Source: Dehalococcoidia bacterium
Lineage (GTDB): Bacteria > Chloroflexota > Dehalococcoidia > Lucifugimonadales > Lucifugimonadaceae
Direction: 5' to 3'
NCBI GenBank assembly: GCA_026421215.1
Contig: JAPKBN010000001.1
Span: forward strand, 62,001 to 126,000
DNA: 64,000 bases
A program made the translations under genes and the position numbers. The notes beneath the pieces are model-generated. The model saw only the letters and a program-made list of their open reading frames with translations. It did no database searches and was not told where the DNA came from. This document shows positions 50,937-60,589 of the stretch, piece by piece; positions within the stretch are counted from its first letter, which is position 1, and each line of letters opens with the position of its first letter.

Positions 50937-52271
50937 TCACTCCTCCAGACCGCGCTCTCCGAACCGTTGCATGATTAGTGCGGCATGCTTCGCCCCGTAC
51001 AGGAAATCCTCTTCCGTGATGTTCTCGTTGGGAGCGTGGATCTTGTGCGACGGGTGGTCCACCCCCGACGTTGCGATCGGCATCCCAAGGATGTCGGCGA
51101 ATTCGTACATGGGACCTGTTCCGGCCATCGTCGGGGCGATCACGGGCTTGCGGCCGTAAATCTCCTCCGCCGTCTCTGCCACGAGCCGAACCCAAGGCGA
51201 ATCAATCGGCGTGCGCGCCGGGTTAACCCCAGCCAGATACTCCAGCTCGATATCATCGAACCCCTGACGATCAAGATGGGCGCGTAACTTCTTGAAAATG
51301 TCCTCAGGGCGCATGTCTGGCACCAGCCTGAAGTCCATCTTGGCTTTCGCCTCTGCCGGCAGCACTGTCTTCATCCCTGCGCCGTTGTAGCCACTTTCGA
51401 ATCCGTTGATGTTGGCACTCGGTTCGAACAGCAATTTTCGACGCAGATCTTCGCCCCCGACTCCGCCGATAAACGACTCCACTCCAAAGGTTTCTTGCCA
51501 TTCGAGCGACTCGTCTGGCAAAGACGCTACAGCAGCATTCTCGGCGTCCGTCGCCGGCCGAATATCGTCATAAAAGCCTGAGATCAGGCAGCGGTCGTCT
51601 GAAGGGTCTTTTATCACGTTCAAGGCCTGGAGCAGTCGCCAGGACGCGCTCGGCAAAATTGGAGCGTACGAAGAATGGGCGTCGCCGTGAAGAAGCTTCA
51701 CCGACATCCCTATAGTCAGGACACCCTTCAGCCCGAGGTAGATGAAAGGATCGCCCGAGAGGTTCCGTCCACCGCCCTCCCAGATACAAGCGTCCGCCTT
51801 GAACTCCTGCCCCCGGGTCTCGATCAGGCCGCGCAGATTACGGCTGCCGATCTCCTCTTCGCCCTCCACGAAGAATTTCAGGTTGCACGGCAGGCTGCCA
51901 CGCACCTCATTGAACGCCCGAATTGCTGCAAGCCGGGCAACGATGTTGCCCTTGTCGTCAGAAGTACCGCGGCCGTAGATCCGGCCGTCCCGGCGTGATG
52001 GTTCAAACGGTTCCGAGTCCCACAGCTCTAACGGCTCCGCTGGTTGGACGTCATAGTGTGTGTAGAACAACAACGTGTGCTCACTCGCGCCCGGTTTTGA
52101 CCCGAACACAGAAGGATGCCCATTGTTAGGAACGGGCACGATCTCAGCATTCAGCCCGACCGAATCAAGAGCGTCCTTGACCAACCAGGGAGCCTTATCG
52201 AAACCCATGTCCTGCGCCGAGACGCTGGGCTGCTGGACAAGCCGGGCCAGCAGTTCCATCGACTCGTCCAA
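50937..52271 (-). CDS. M20-family metallopeptidase
   Basis: A 444-residue dipeptidase/carboxypeptidase-like enzyme. Metal ligands are in FYTHYDVQPAE, GRGTSDDKGN and FFVEGEEEIGSRN; a later HAPNENITEEDF holds the last His. The start used is TTG 52271, giving MDESMELLARLVQQPSVSAQ. Upstream in the same frame the translation goes on as IQDIYDHIEGHLDES, which looks like the normal M20 N-terminus. It has no ATG/GTG/TTG, but an ATG at 52320 would join it if one G of a GGGGG run (52314-52318) were absent. A start by ATT or an assembly indel are both possible. Confidence 0.85.
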   Translation of the reverse strand: MDESMELLARLVQQPSVSAQDMGFDKAPWLVKDALDSVGLNAEIVPVPNNGHPSVFGSKPGASEHTLLFYTHYDVQPAEPLELWDSEPFEPSRRDGRIYGRGTSDDKGNIVARLAAIRAFNEVRGSLPCNLKFFVEGEEEIGSRNLRGLIETRGQEFKADACIWEGGGRNLSGDPFIYLGLKGVLTIGMSVKLLHGDAHSSYAPILPSASWRLLQALNVIKDPSDDRCLISGFYDDIRPATDAENAAVASLPDESLEWQETFGVESFIGGVGGEDLRRKLLFEPSANINGFESGYNGAGMKTVLPAEAKAKMDFRLVPDMRPEDIFKKLRAHLDRQGFDDIELEYLAGVNPARTPIDSPWVRLVAETAEEIYGRKPVIAPTMAGTGPMYEFADILGMPIATSGVDHPSHKIHAPNENITEEDFLYGAKHAALIMQRFGERGLEE

Positions 52272-52404
52272 ATGCCCCTCGATGTGGTCATAGATGTCTT
52301 GAATGTCTGACGACCCCCATGAAAGCCACGATCCCCCAATTGGTTGGATCGTGATCCGTGATACTGCTGACGTCGGAACTCCAGTAACCGACCTCGTCTG
52401 CAGC

Positions 52405-53343
52405 CTAGAAAAGGATCACGCAACGGCCTCGGGTTCCTCCGGCTTCGAGTCGTATGTGAGCCTGTGACACATCCTCAGCTCGGTAAGTCGCTATGACGCG
52501 GAGTGTGATGGCGCCTGCCTCCGCTTGTTGCCGAAGTCCATCCAAGAGATCTGACCGATGGTCGTAATCGCGCACCATCGTTCTATGGAAAATAATTCCC
52601 CGTTCTCCCGTACCGCCCCATCCCCTCACAGATGCGAATCCACCTCCATCACGCACGGCCCCCACTGCGAGCTCACCCTGGACAGCGCCGTCAGCCAGTC
52701 CATCCACTCCGCCTGGAGCCACCTTGCGGATCTGCTCCGCTATGTCGTCCCCTCTGGAGACAACCACATCCGCTCCAAGGTCCTTGACCAGTTGTACATC
52801 GGCGCTTGACGCGTCAGCGATGACCCGAAGCCCGTCCGCTTTCGCTAGTTGTACGACGTAACCACCGTAGCAACCTGCGGCACCTGTGACCGCCAACGTC
52901 TTACCGGGCTGCAATGAGAGCTGATCAAGAGACTGACGGGCCGTAAGTCCGTTCATCGGGAGGGTCGAAGCTTCAGCATGGGATACACCTTCAGGCGCTC
53001 GGACTACCGAATCAGCCGCCAGCACGATGCTCTCTCGGTAAGCGCCATGGCTCCCGCCCGGTATGACCATGGCCATCACCAGATCACCGACAGCAAGGCT
53101 GGTCACGGTACCGTGACCCACCTCGTCGATGACTCCGGCGGCATCCATTCCAGGAATGTAGGGCGGTTCAATCTGCGCCATGGATACAGCTCTGGACCCA
53201 TTCCTAAGGCCGGTATCCGTCGGATTTACCGTAGCAGCATGCACCCTGACTCGCACCTCACCTGCTCCAGCATGGACTTCGGGAAGATCGACTATTTGAA
53301 GTTGTTCGGGTCCTCCGAACTCAAGCACTCCCACACCTCGCAT
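52405..53343 (-). CDS. quinone oxidoreductase-like MDR protein
   Basis: A 312-residue zinc-free medium-chain dehydrogenase. Start ATG 53343 has GGAG 9 bases upstream; the longer GTG frame at 53373 adds 10 non-family residues. Motifs are VRVHAATVNPTDTGLRNG, PYIPGMDAAGVIDEVG, LAVTGAAGCYGGYVVQLAKA (NADPH loop) and VIADASSADVQLVKDLGADVV. The active-site residues for a Zn alcohol dehydrogenase are absent. Expected role is NADPH-dependent reduction of quinones or enones. It ends 133 bases upstream of the M20 gene start and may be co-transcribed. Confidence 0.82.
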   Translation of the reverse strand: MRGVGVLEFGGPEQLQIVDLPEVHAGAGEVRVRVHAATVNPTDTGLRNGSRAVSMAQIEPPYIPGMDAAGVIDEVGHGTVTSLAVGDLVMAMVIPGGSHGAYRESIVLAADSVVRAPEGVSHAEASTLPMNGLTARQSLDQLSLQPGKTLAVTGAAGCYGGYVVQLAKADGLRVIADASSADVQLVKDLGADVVVSRGDDIAEQIRKVAPGGVDGLADGAVQGELAVGAVRDGGGFASVRGWGGTGERGIIFHRTMVRDYDHRSDLLDGLRQQAEAGAITLRVIATYRAEDVSQAHIRLEAGGTRGRCVILF

Positions 53344-53737
53344 CGCAAGGCTCTCCTCTCTAGGCCAATCCACACCAGCGGCGCGGTGAGGATTCAGGCT
53401 AACTGATTAACTGAGCGCAATTCTGACCAATGGACGAGTTTCGGCAAATTCTTTGTCTCGAATCTTGCCAGAAACGGCCTAGGATCAAAGACCTAACATC
53501 GGTGACACTCCATTTGTACCATCCAAGTCGATGTAGATGGTGAGTATCTAGTCGCCGCCGAATTATCATGGCGGATTTACATCGCTTCCCTGACACTGCG
53601 GAATGCCCCTAGCATCGACGCTTCTAAGACCGTTTCGATTCAGGTGAAGACCAATCAGAACAACCGCCGAGACTGGCATACAAACTTGATCGGGACTTGC
53701 AGGCAGCGCTCCTGTTGCGCAAAGGATCCCTCACATC

Positions 53738-54256
53738 ATGACCGAAGACCGACACTACATAACGGTTCTGGAAAGCCAGTTCGGAGAGTTAACGCTCATC
53801 GCCACTGACAAGGGACTCCGAGCGGTGAGGTGGCCCGCTGAAATGGCTAATCGGGTGCCACTACCAGATGAAATCACATATCAACCGGACCATCCGATAT
53901 TGCTCGCCACGCAGAATCAACTACAGGAATACCTGGGTGGCGAGCGAAAGTCATTCGATCTGCGATTTGATCTACGTGGTACCGAATTTCAGGAAAAGGC
54001 ATGGCTGGCGCTCGTCTCTATTCCGTACGGAGCGACCACGACTTACGGTGACCAGGCGGCACTGCTCGGAAGGCCGAAGGCTGCCCGCGCAGTGGGCGCC
54101 GCAAACGGTCGAAACCCGATCTCGATCATCCTGCCCTGCCATCGCGTCGTAGGTGCGAGTGGGCACCTTGTCGGATTCGCGGGTGGCCTCGATACCAAGA
54201 AACAGATCCTAGCGTTCGAAAAAGAGAATGCCTTTCTCTGTCGAAAAACTAAATGA
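53738..54256 (+). CDS. ogt: O6-methylguanine-DNA methyltransferase
   Basis: Removes O6-alkyl groups from guanine by transferring them to Cys134 in ILPCHRVVGASG (131-142), a suicide reaction. Other boxes are VSIPYGATTTYGDQA (93-107) and AVGAANGRNPISI (118-130). The 172-residue length is normal for Ogt-type. The 394-base gap upstream (53344-53737) shows no gene. It is followed 49 bases later by an FAD oxidase gene. Confidence 0.93.
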   Translation: MTEDRHYITVLESQFGELTLIATDKGLRAVRWPAEMANRVPLPDEITYQPDHPILLATQNQLQEYLGGERKSFDLRFDLRGTEFQEKAWLALVSIPYGATTTYGDQAALLGRPKAARAVGAANGRNPISIILPCHRVVGASGHLVGFAGGLDTKKQILAFEKENAFLCRKTK

Positions 54257-54305
54257 ACGATGACACTCTGAACGTGATCTTTATCCGAATGGAGTCAGCG
54301 AAACC

Positions 54306-55475
54306 TTGACCATTACAACGGACGCCGTCGTAATCGGTGGCGGTGTCATGGGCACGAGCATCCTTTACAACTTAGTCTCGCGCGGCATGCAGAATCCCGT
54401 ACTTCTTGAGCGCACGACCCTCGGCGCAGGCTCCACCGGACGTTCATCTGGTGCCATCCGCATGCACTACTCGACGGAGGTGAACGCTGCCCTCGCGTGG
54501 GAGTCCTTGAACACTTATGAGAATTTTGATGAGGTCGTAGGCGGCGACGTCGGATTCGTAAAAACGGGTTACATGGTGTTTGTGCCAGGAGACGCTGTCG
54601 ATGGGCTGCGCCACAATATCGCACTGCAACGGGGCGTCGGCATCGACACCCAGATCATTTCGCGCGAGGACGCGCACGAGCTTGCGCCGGCGTTCGCGCA
54701 GTACGACGACGAAGTCTTTGCCTGGGAGCCGCGCTCCGGCCACGCCGATCCCTCAGGCACCGGGACTGCATATGCAACCCGCGCCCGTGAGTTGGGTGCA
54801 ACGGTGCTGCTTGAGACGCCCGCTACCTCGGTAGAGATAGAAAACGATCGCGTGGTAGCAGTGACCACCGCTAAAGACCGCTACATCACCGATACAGCGG
54901 TCGTGGCCACGGGTCCGTGGTCGAAAAGGTTCATGGCAGGCATCGGGATCGATCTGCCATTGGAAGCCACCCGACACGAGGTGTTCCTGCTCAAGCGAAA
55001 CCTCGAAGAGCTGCCCTTCCATCCCGGCGGGGCGGATATGGGCAACATGACCTATTTTCGACCGGAAGGAGCCGATCTAACGCTCGTAGGTAACGGCAAC
55101 CGGGAGGAGAACGCTGACCCAGACACCTACAACCCGCGGCCGAGCATGGGCTACCTGGAGGATGTGTGGCTCCGGCTGTCGAAACGGCTCCCCGGAATCG
55201 CCGGAGCCGAGTATTTCACCGGGTACGCCGGGCTGTATACGTCAACGCCTGACCTCCACCCTGTGATCGACAAGGTCGACGGTATAGAAGGTCTCTACAT
55301 CTGCACCGGCTTTAGCGGTCACGGCTTCAAACTCGCTCCTGCGGTCGGAAACGTGATGGCCGAACTAATGCTTGATGGTGCTGCCTCCACCGTGAACATC
55401 AGGGCGCTCAAGATGGATCGATTCAAGCGTGGCGAAATGAACACCACGTCCTACGACTTCAAGGTGATCGCTTAA
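54306..55475 (+). CDS. DAO-family FAD-dependent oxidoreductase
   Basis: A 389-residue flavoprotein of the D-amino acid oxidase / sarcosine oxidase beta type. FAD motif DAVVIGGGVMGTSILYNL (6-23), LERTTLGAGSTGRSSGAIR (34-52) and C-terminal YTSTPDLHPVIDKVDGIEGL with GFSGHGFKLAPAVGN. The GAGSTGRSSG box is close to sarcosine and dimethylglycine oxidases. Substrate is probably an N-methyl amino acid or a related secondary amine. Start is TTG 54306. It converges with the APH-like gene. Confidence 0.85.
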   Translation: MTITTDAVVIGGGVMGTSILYNLVSRGMQNPVLLERTTLGAGSTGRSSGAIRMHYSTEVNAALAWESLNTYENFDEVVGGDVGFVKTGYMVFVPGDAVDGLRHNIALQRGVGIDTQIISREDAHELAPAFAQYDDEVFAWEPRSGHADPSGTGTAYATRARELGATVLLETPATSVEIENDRVVAVTTAKDRYITDTAVVATGPWSKRFMAGIGIDLPLEATRHEVFLLKRNLEELPFHPGGADMGNMTYFRPEGADLTLVGNGNREENADPDTYNPRPSMGYLEDVWLRLSKRLPGIAGAEYFTGYAGLYTSTPDLHPVIDKVDGIEGLYICTGFSGHGFKLAPAVGNVMAELMLDGAASTVNIRALKMDRFKRGEMNTTSYDFKVIA

Positions 55476-55638
55476 CCGGTGGAGCGAAGAGCCTCTCCCC
55501 CAGAGGTTGAGGGCTGGGATGAGTAAGAACACTAGTCGTTCAACCAGCTCTTGCTGCACATCAAGCGTGTCCTGAGGCCCCCAAAAAGACCAGCGGTCCG
55601 GGTATCCGACCCTACACAATAACGGTGGAACAATCACG

Positions 55639-56592
55639 TTAATCCAACCGCAATCGGGTTGCCCCAAACCGAACCCTGATGCCCTCCAGCCACTCAGCGT
55701 ACCGGTCTCCCTTTTTCGTGCTATTCACGCTTATCCACCAGTAAAACCCGAGGTTCTTCATCCGGGCGAATAGCGGTAGTTCTTCGACCCATGTATCGGG
55801 AAACTCTCGAACCGCACGATAGCCAGCGAGGAACGCATCAAAGAGGGGGTCGAAGCGATCCGCGGGCAGTCGGGCGAATTCCAAAAACGGCCGCATAATG
55901 TCAGACGCATACCAGTGATAAACAGGCTCATCGAAGTCAATAATACGGACCTGCGCACCGTCCCACACCGCGTTCTCCGTGCGGATATCGGTATGCGTCA
56001 GCCCGTACACGGCCGAAGTTTCCGGCAGCGAAACCAGCCAGGGAGTGAGCTGCTCGTACTCTTCCCAGACCGGTTCACTGTCCTCCCGGTCCATGCCGTC
56101 GCGCGTCTGATCCCACAGGTTTTTCCAGGTCAGATACGTAAGTTCCGGAGAAGGCACGTACGACTCGGCAGCCCGGTGCATTTTGCCTAATGCAACGCCC
56201 CAGGCCCGAAACTCCGCAACGGTCGGGGCATCAAGCGATATCGCCCGCCCCGGCACCTCATCGGTCACCCAACCAAGGAAGACATTGCCCCCTTCCCAAA
56301 ACTCCTCGATCAGTCTTCCATTCCGGGACAAGACCGGTGCACAAACCTCTGCACCGTTGCTCGCTAAATGCCGCAAATACTCCGCCGCGGCCCGTTGCTC
56401 CGTGATCGAGCGGTTGGCGGCCGCGCACACCTTCAAAAACATGCCGCGACCACACACTTCGAACCGGTAAACGATGTTGATATTGTCGTTCACCAGCCTG
56501 AGAGAGCCAGGATCGGCGTCCCAGAGTGAGGCGATCTCCCGACCTGAGCGCTCGCGATCTAGCTCTGCATTGCGGTCAGACCAGGAGGTCAT
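55639..56592 (-). CDS. APH-family phosphotransferase
   Basis: A 317-residue aminoglycoside-phosphotransferase-fold kinase. Catalytic loop LTHTDIRTENAVW with HTDIRTEN, then the metal Asp in RIIDFDEPVY. The N-terminal lobe has NINIVYRFEVCGRGMFLKVC with the ATP-Lys. Such proteins phosphorylate homoserine, choline, sugars or hydroxy acids; a catabolic context suggests a sugar or amino alcohol here. It starts 7 bases downstream of the HpaI-like aldolase gene on the same strand. Confidence 0.82.
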   Translation of the reverse strand: MTSWSDRNAELDRERSGREIASLWDADPGSLRLVNDNINIVYRFEVCGRGMFLKVCAAANRSITEQRAAAEYLRHLASNGAEVCAPVLSRNGRLIEEFWEGGNVFLGWVTDEVPGRAISLDAPTVAEFRAWGVALGKMHRAAESYVPSPELTYLTWKNLWDQTRDGMDREDSEPVWEEYEQLTPWLVSLPETSAVYGLTHTDIRTENAVWDGAQVRIIDFDEPVYHWYASDIMRPFLEFARLPADRFDPLFDAFLAGYRAVREFPDTWVEELPLFARMKNLGFYWWISVNSTKKGDRYAEWLEGIRVRFGATRLRLD

Positions 56593-56599
56593 TACGTTA

Positions 56600-57331
56600 T
56601 TAAGCCTTGGGGCTTTCGAGAAGAACCGTAGCGCCCATCCCGATGTACTTGTCCCGCAGTGTCCAGTCGTAGTTACGGATCATGAGCTTAGTGTCCGTAC
56701 CCTCAAGCACCTTCACCGCGTACTCCACACAAGCATCGTCTGACACTGATAGCGGGTGGCTGGTATTCGCCTCGCGGTCAAACGTCAGATCGGCCGGTCC
56801 CCATGAAATCAGGTCCACGCCCGGGCGAATGAGTCGTGGGATGTTGCAGATCGCCTGAATCGACTCGACTTGCAGCATCAGGACGCCGTAATTGTTCCAA
56901 AACTCGGCGTAGTCAAGCCGCTCCGGATTCTCGGCGATCCCCACACGGGGTGCGCCACCCCAACTACGGCGACCAAACTGCCGGTAGTAGAAGTAGTCGA
57001 CGGCTTCCTGTGCAGTCGCCTCTGTCTCGGTTTGCGGAACCTCAATCAGGCTTGGGCCAAGGTCCAGCCAGTTTCCGATCTGCCAGGTGTAGTACGTGTT
57101 CTTGATCCGGAAGTGAACCGGGATACTCAGGTCCTGTGCAGCCTGAGAGACGGCCACCAGATCGGTCTCGTTCAGCGGATTGTGCTGACTGTCGACCGAA
57201 ATGTAATTGTACTGGTCGTCTTTGCCATAGATGTCTTCGATCTGGGACTTAGTGGCGTTGTATGGGACCTGCACGCCGATTGTTGTTTGGCCGCTCCGGA
57301 TTCGTTCCTTGAGATTCTCTTCGCCCGCCAT
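56600..57331 (-). CDS. HpcH/HpaI-family aldolase
   Basis: A 243-residue class II pyruvate aldolase-like protein. ATG 57331 has GGGAGG 5 bases upstream; the longer frame to 57427 adds 32 unrelated residues. Family pieces are TTIGVQVPYNATK, YNYISVDSQHNP (the usual D-x-E-H becomes Asp-Ser-Gln-His), LMLQVESIQAICN (metal Glu) and LISWGPADLTFD (metal Asp). The metal set looks intact but the substrate loop differs, so it may not be a classic HpaI. Likely a retro-aldol step on a 2-keto-3-deoxy or hydroxy-oxo acid. Confidence 0.8.
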   Translation of the reverse strand: MAGEENLKERIRSGQTTIGVQVPYNATKSQIEDIYGKDDQYNYISVDSQHNPLNETDLVAVSQAAQDLSIPVHFRIKNTYYTWQIGNWLDLGPSLIEVPQTETEATAQEAVDYFYYRQFGRRSWGGAPRVGIAENPERLDYAEFWNNYGVLMLQVESIQAICNIPRLIRPGVDLISWGPADLTFDREANTSHPLSVSDDACVEYAVKVLEGTDTKLMIRNYDWTLRDKYIGMGATVLLESPKA

Positions 57332-57628
57332 ATGGCCTCCCGAACTGATGTAGGTTGCCTGAAATTCTTTCGTGGACGCCAAGATACGCCTGAGCAGCCA
57401 TGGATACCACGCCCGTCGCATCACCACACCCTCTTACCAGCGACGACGTCTCCCAAGACTGCCATTCAGCGTCCGAGGAGAAGAATGACAGGACAGACAG
57501 GTTCGAAAATCCAAGCCTCACTCCGTAGGAGCGAATTACCAACCGCCTTCGGGTCGATACCAATCGACCACTACTACCGCCTCCACATCGGTGCCATCCA
57601 AACGAAACGACACACATCGCTCGACGAC

Positions 57629-58534
57629 TTACAGCTGGTAAAACTTCACTGCGTTGTCGTGGAAAAGCCGCCTGCGATCCTCGTCCGGCAGCCCGCTTGT
57701 GATCTCATCGTACGCCGACCATATGGCCGTGTAGTCGCTCGTCAGGCTGTCCACAGGAAAGTTGGAGGCGAACATGCAGCGATCTACGCCAAAGATTTCG
57801 ATCGTTCCCTCCACGTATGGGCGAATATCCTCAACGGTCCATCCCGGCGTCGCCATCCCAAGTGCAGATATCTTGACCGAGACATTGCCTGTGGCGGCAA
57901 GCGACCGCATCCCAACATCCCATTGCCTCCGGCTGGCGGCGTTGTTCGCGTACGGCATCCCCGTGTGATTCAGGATCACAGGCACCTCGGGGACATCGGA
58001 AGCAAGCCGGGCCGCCATCTCAAGCTGCCAAGGCCATACCTGTAGATCGAATGACGCCTCGAATTTCGCCAGTAAGCGGTAACCATCCCGCCAAACAGGG
58101 TCGTCCATTGCGTCACCGCGATCGATAAAATTCAACCCGGGATTGTCATGCGAGTGGTTCAACATCTGACGAATGCCCCGGAAGTTGGCGTGCGCTGCGT
58201 GTCGTTGCAACACGTCTTCAACATTGGATGAAAAGAAATCTGCGTTCCCGATAATTGCCGAGACCAGCCCGTTTGACTCAGGGGAATCAGCGACCCCCTG
58301 TAACCACGCCGTCTCGCCGACAGGGTCCCTGTCGTGATCCCACTCGGCCTGCACGTGGACTGACTTGACCAGCTCGTACGACCCGACAGATGCATCAGCG
58401 ATTAGATCTTTGACCAGGTACGTTTGCCGAATTTTTGAGTATTCGCCTGCAAAGTGATCAATCGGCGTCTGAAGCCACGGGTAGCGGTTATTTTCCAGGT
58501 CCCACAGATGGTGATGCGTATCGATAATTTTCAT
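57629..58534 (-). CDS. amidohydrolase 2 family (fuconolactonase-like)
   Basis: A 301-residue TIM-barrel hydrolase. The metal-binding start IIDTHHHLWDLENNRYPWL has HxH-type ligands; later VHVQAEWD, VILNHTGMPYA and MFASNFPVD (the barrel Asp/His set). This resembles L-fuconolactonase and 2-pyrone-4,6-dicarboxylate lactonase. It fits opening of an aldonolactone formed by a dehydrogenase, with the enolase-type gene next to it (8-base gap). The start is ATG 58534. Confidence 0.83.
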   Translation of the reverse strand: MKIIDTHHHLWDLENNRYPWLQTPIDHFAGEYSKIRQTYLVKDLIADASVGSYELVKSVHVQAEWDHDRDPVGETAWLQGVADSPESNGLVSAIIGNADFFSSNVEDVLQRHAAHANFRGIRQMLNHSHDNPGLNFIDRGDAMDDPVWRDGYRLLAKFEASFDLQVWPWQLEMAARLASDVPEVPVILNHTGMPYANNAASRRQWDVGMRSLAATGNVSVKISALGMATPGWTVEDIRPYVEGTIEIFGVDRCMFASNFPVDSLTSDYTAIWSAYDEITSGLPDEDRRRLFHDNAVKFYQL

Positions 58535-58542
58535 CCGGTCTC

Positions 58543-59766
58543 CTAGGGAAGAGCTTGGCGGGTGCCAACACCCACATCCGGACCGTCAACAAAAATCTCA
58601 GGGCCACTGAGGCGGTTGTCGTTGATGTAATCCCAGTTGAAATCGAAGCCCAACCCGGGTCCGTCTGGAAGGTGCACAAAACCGTGTTCATCCATCGGGT
58701 CACATGGCGTGTTCAGGTACAGGGGCGGCACATCGTAGTCCACACCCGGATATAACAGCCCGCGCTCGAAGAACTCACAGGTTTCCTCAGTTGTTGCCCC
58801 GAGAATGGCAGCGTTTCCGTGCCCACCGACATGCATCTCGCACGGCACCCCAAACGATTCGTACATATCGACGGCCTTCTTACAAGCCGTGATTCCGCCA
58901 AAATTAACGTCGATACGCCCGATATCCGATGCTTTCTGGAGCAGCCATTCCGCCCGGCTGTAGTGCATACCGTCAGTCAACTCCGGAGAACACACCGGAA
59001 TATCCAATTCCTGACACAGGCGGCGATAAGGTTCCGTCCTTCGCTCATCCATAGGGTGCTCGTAAAAATAAAAGCCAAGCCGTTCCAGTTCACGACCCAC
59101 GTACACCGCCTCTTGGTACGAGTAAACGCCCCAGGGGTCATGCATCAGCATCATGTCAGGGCCAACCGCGTCCCGCACAGCCTCGCAAATCTCGACATCC
59201 TCACGCGGCGAGGCGGGCTTTCCTGGAGTTGGCGTCATTGTTCTTGGGTCCATGAATATATAAGCGTGAACCTTGAACGCCTGATAGCCGCGTGTTTTAC
59301 ATGCCCGCGCCAGACGGGCGTACACGTCCGGGCCACCAAGGTTCGGTGCGGTACTGCCGTACGCCTTCACCTTTGTGCGAGCGCGACCCAGCAGCTTCGC
59401 CACAGAAACACCCGACGCTCGGCCAGCCAGATCCCACAGCGCCGAATCGATGTTGCCGAGCAGCCCCTCCGAGATACCGCGATGCTGCGCCATCCAGTTC
59501 CAGAGCAACTCCCTGTCCCATGGATCCTGGCCGATCAGCATCGGCTTGATGATCGACTCCACCTCTGCCGAGGTCGCTCCATAGAAGTAAGAGTGCACGC
59601 CTCCGGTCGAGTAGCCAACGGCGCCACTATCGGTCGAGATACGGGTAATCGACTGAACGCCATCATGTTCAGCAGCAACCTCTCCGTAACCCCACTTTGT
59701 GCCCTGACTACTCGTGGGCATCCGAAACGAGATGACCTCAATGTCCGTGATCATTCCAGAATTCAA
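58543..59766 (-). CDS. enolase-superfamily dehydratase/cycloisomerase
   Basis: A 407-residue mandelate racemase/muconate lactonising-type enzyme. Base region KVHAYIFMDP (the usual KxK becomes Lys-x-His), metal ligands in MLMHDPWG, FYEHPMDE and CSPELTDG, and the His of MHVGGHGNAAI acting with Asp of RIDVNFGGITACK. It resembles galactarolactone cycloisomerase or L-fuconate/L-talarate dehydratase. TTG 59766 has GAGGAG 7 bases upstream; ATG 59754 is the alternative. It pairs with the lactonase-like and aldolase genes. Confidence 0.85.
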   Translation of the reverse strand: MNSGMITDIEVISFRMPTSSQGTKWGYGEVAAEHDGVQSITRISTDSGAVGYSTGGVHSYFYGATSAEVESIIKPMLIGQDPWDRELLWNWMAQHRGISEGLLGNIDSALWDLAGRASGVSVAKLLGRARTKVKAYGSTAPNLGGPDVYARLARACKTRGYQAFKVHAYIFMDPRTMTPTPGKPASPREDVEICEAVRDAVGPDMMLMHDPWGVYSYQEAVYVGRELERLGFYFYEHPMDERRTEPYRRLCQELDIPVCSPELTDGMHYSRAEWLLQKASDIGRIDVNFGGITACKKAVDMYESFGVPCEMHVGGHGNAAILGATTEETCEFFERGLLYPGVDYDVPPLYLNTPCDPMDEHGFVHLPDGPGLGFDFNWDYINDNRLSGPEIFVDGPDVGVGTRQALP

Positions 59767-60120
59767 AAGGGCACTCCTCGTAAGGATTTAGCTGGCGTTA
59801 CATGGTCGAAGGTCGTGAGGGTAGCCGATTTCGACCGGTTCTGGCCCTCCCACAGGTTTACGCCCGCGTGATGACGAGTAACTCCTCGTCTCGCCTCCTG
59901 GTCGCATCGCGATTCCAGCCTCCGCAAACCTGTTCCCGGTAGGCCCGGCATTCTCGAGGGGGGAACGAACTTTTCTCTCAGACCGGAAATGCAGGAAGGT
60001 CCATGCGCTCGCCAGTTGGTATGGCCTGCAGATGCTCCGGCGCAACAATCGGTCCGGCCACTCCAACAAGCGTTATGTTGAGCCTGTTAGTTGGGCTTAA
60101 TTCCCCTATCCAACTGGTAA

Positions 60121-60510
60121 TTACCGCTGCTGAACCACTTCAATCCGCACATCATCAGGTCCCTGTACAAACGCAATGAGGTTGCCGCCGGGCACATCGA
60201 TCGGTCCCTCAAGTAACGGAGCGCCCAGTGCGCCCAGCCGCTCGATATCCGCCAGCAGGTCATCGGAGTTGACGCCGAAATGCTCCAGTCCCCAGTGCGT
60301 CCCAGCGTCTCCCTCCGCCATCGACTCACCGTCGCGGGCGCTCGATATGTTCACGATCAACCCGCCCGGAGATTGGCAGTTCAGACGACGATCGCCAAAA
60401 GAGCGAACCGTATCGCTGAGGATCTCAAACTGGAACGCCTCGACATACCACTCAGCGGTACGACGAGGGTTCTGTGCTTTCAAATGAATGTGGTTTATCT
60501 CGAATGCCAA
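60121..60510 (-). CDS. VOC-family (glyoxalase-fold) protein, copy 1
   Basis: A 129-residue vicinal-oxygen-chelate protein. Metal-type residues are His7 and His9 in INHIHLKAQNP and Glu in VRIEVVQQR at the end; a middle HWGLEHFGVNSDDL box supplies another His. Likely a dioxygenase, lyase or isomerase acting on a hydroxylated or keto substrate, or a binding protein. Similar to the copy at 60590-60988 (about 45% by eye). The 354-base gap 59767-60120 shows no gene. Confidence 0.85.
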   Translation of the reverse strand: MAFEINHIHLKAQNPRRTAEWYVEAFQFEILSDTVRSFGDRRLNCQSPGGLIVNISSARDGESMAEGDAGTHWGLEHFGVNSDDLLADIERLGALGAPLLEGPIDVPGGNLIAFVQGPDDVRIEVVQQR

Positions 60511-60536
60511 CTAACGTCTCACTATCAATGGGTAAC

Positions 60537-60572
60537 AAAAGACGCCCGAGCCTCTATGCTCGGGCGTCTTTT
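60537..60572 (-). terminator. rho-independent terminator of VOC copy 2
   Basis: AAAAGACGCCCGAG (60537-60550) and CTCGGGCGTCTTTT (60559-60572) form a perfect 14-base stem with an 8-base loop. It has T-runs on both strands; on minus it lies 18 bases after the VOC copy 2 stop and 26 bases before VOC copy 1's start, so the two copies are separately transcribed. Confidence 0.93.
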
Positions 60573-60589
60573 ATAAGTTCGGTTGACTG

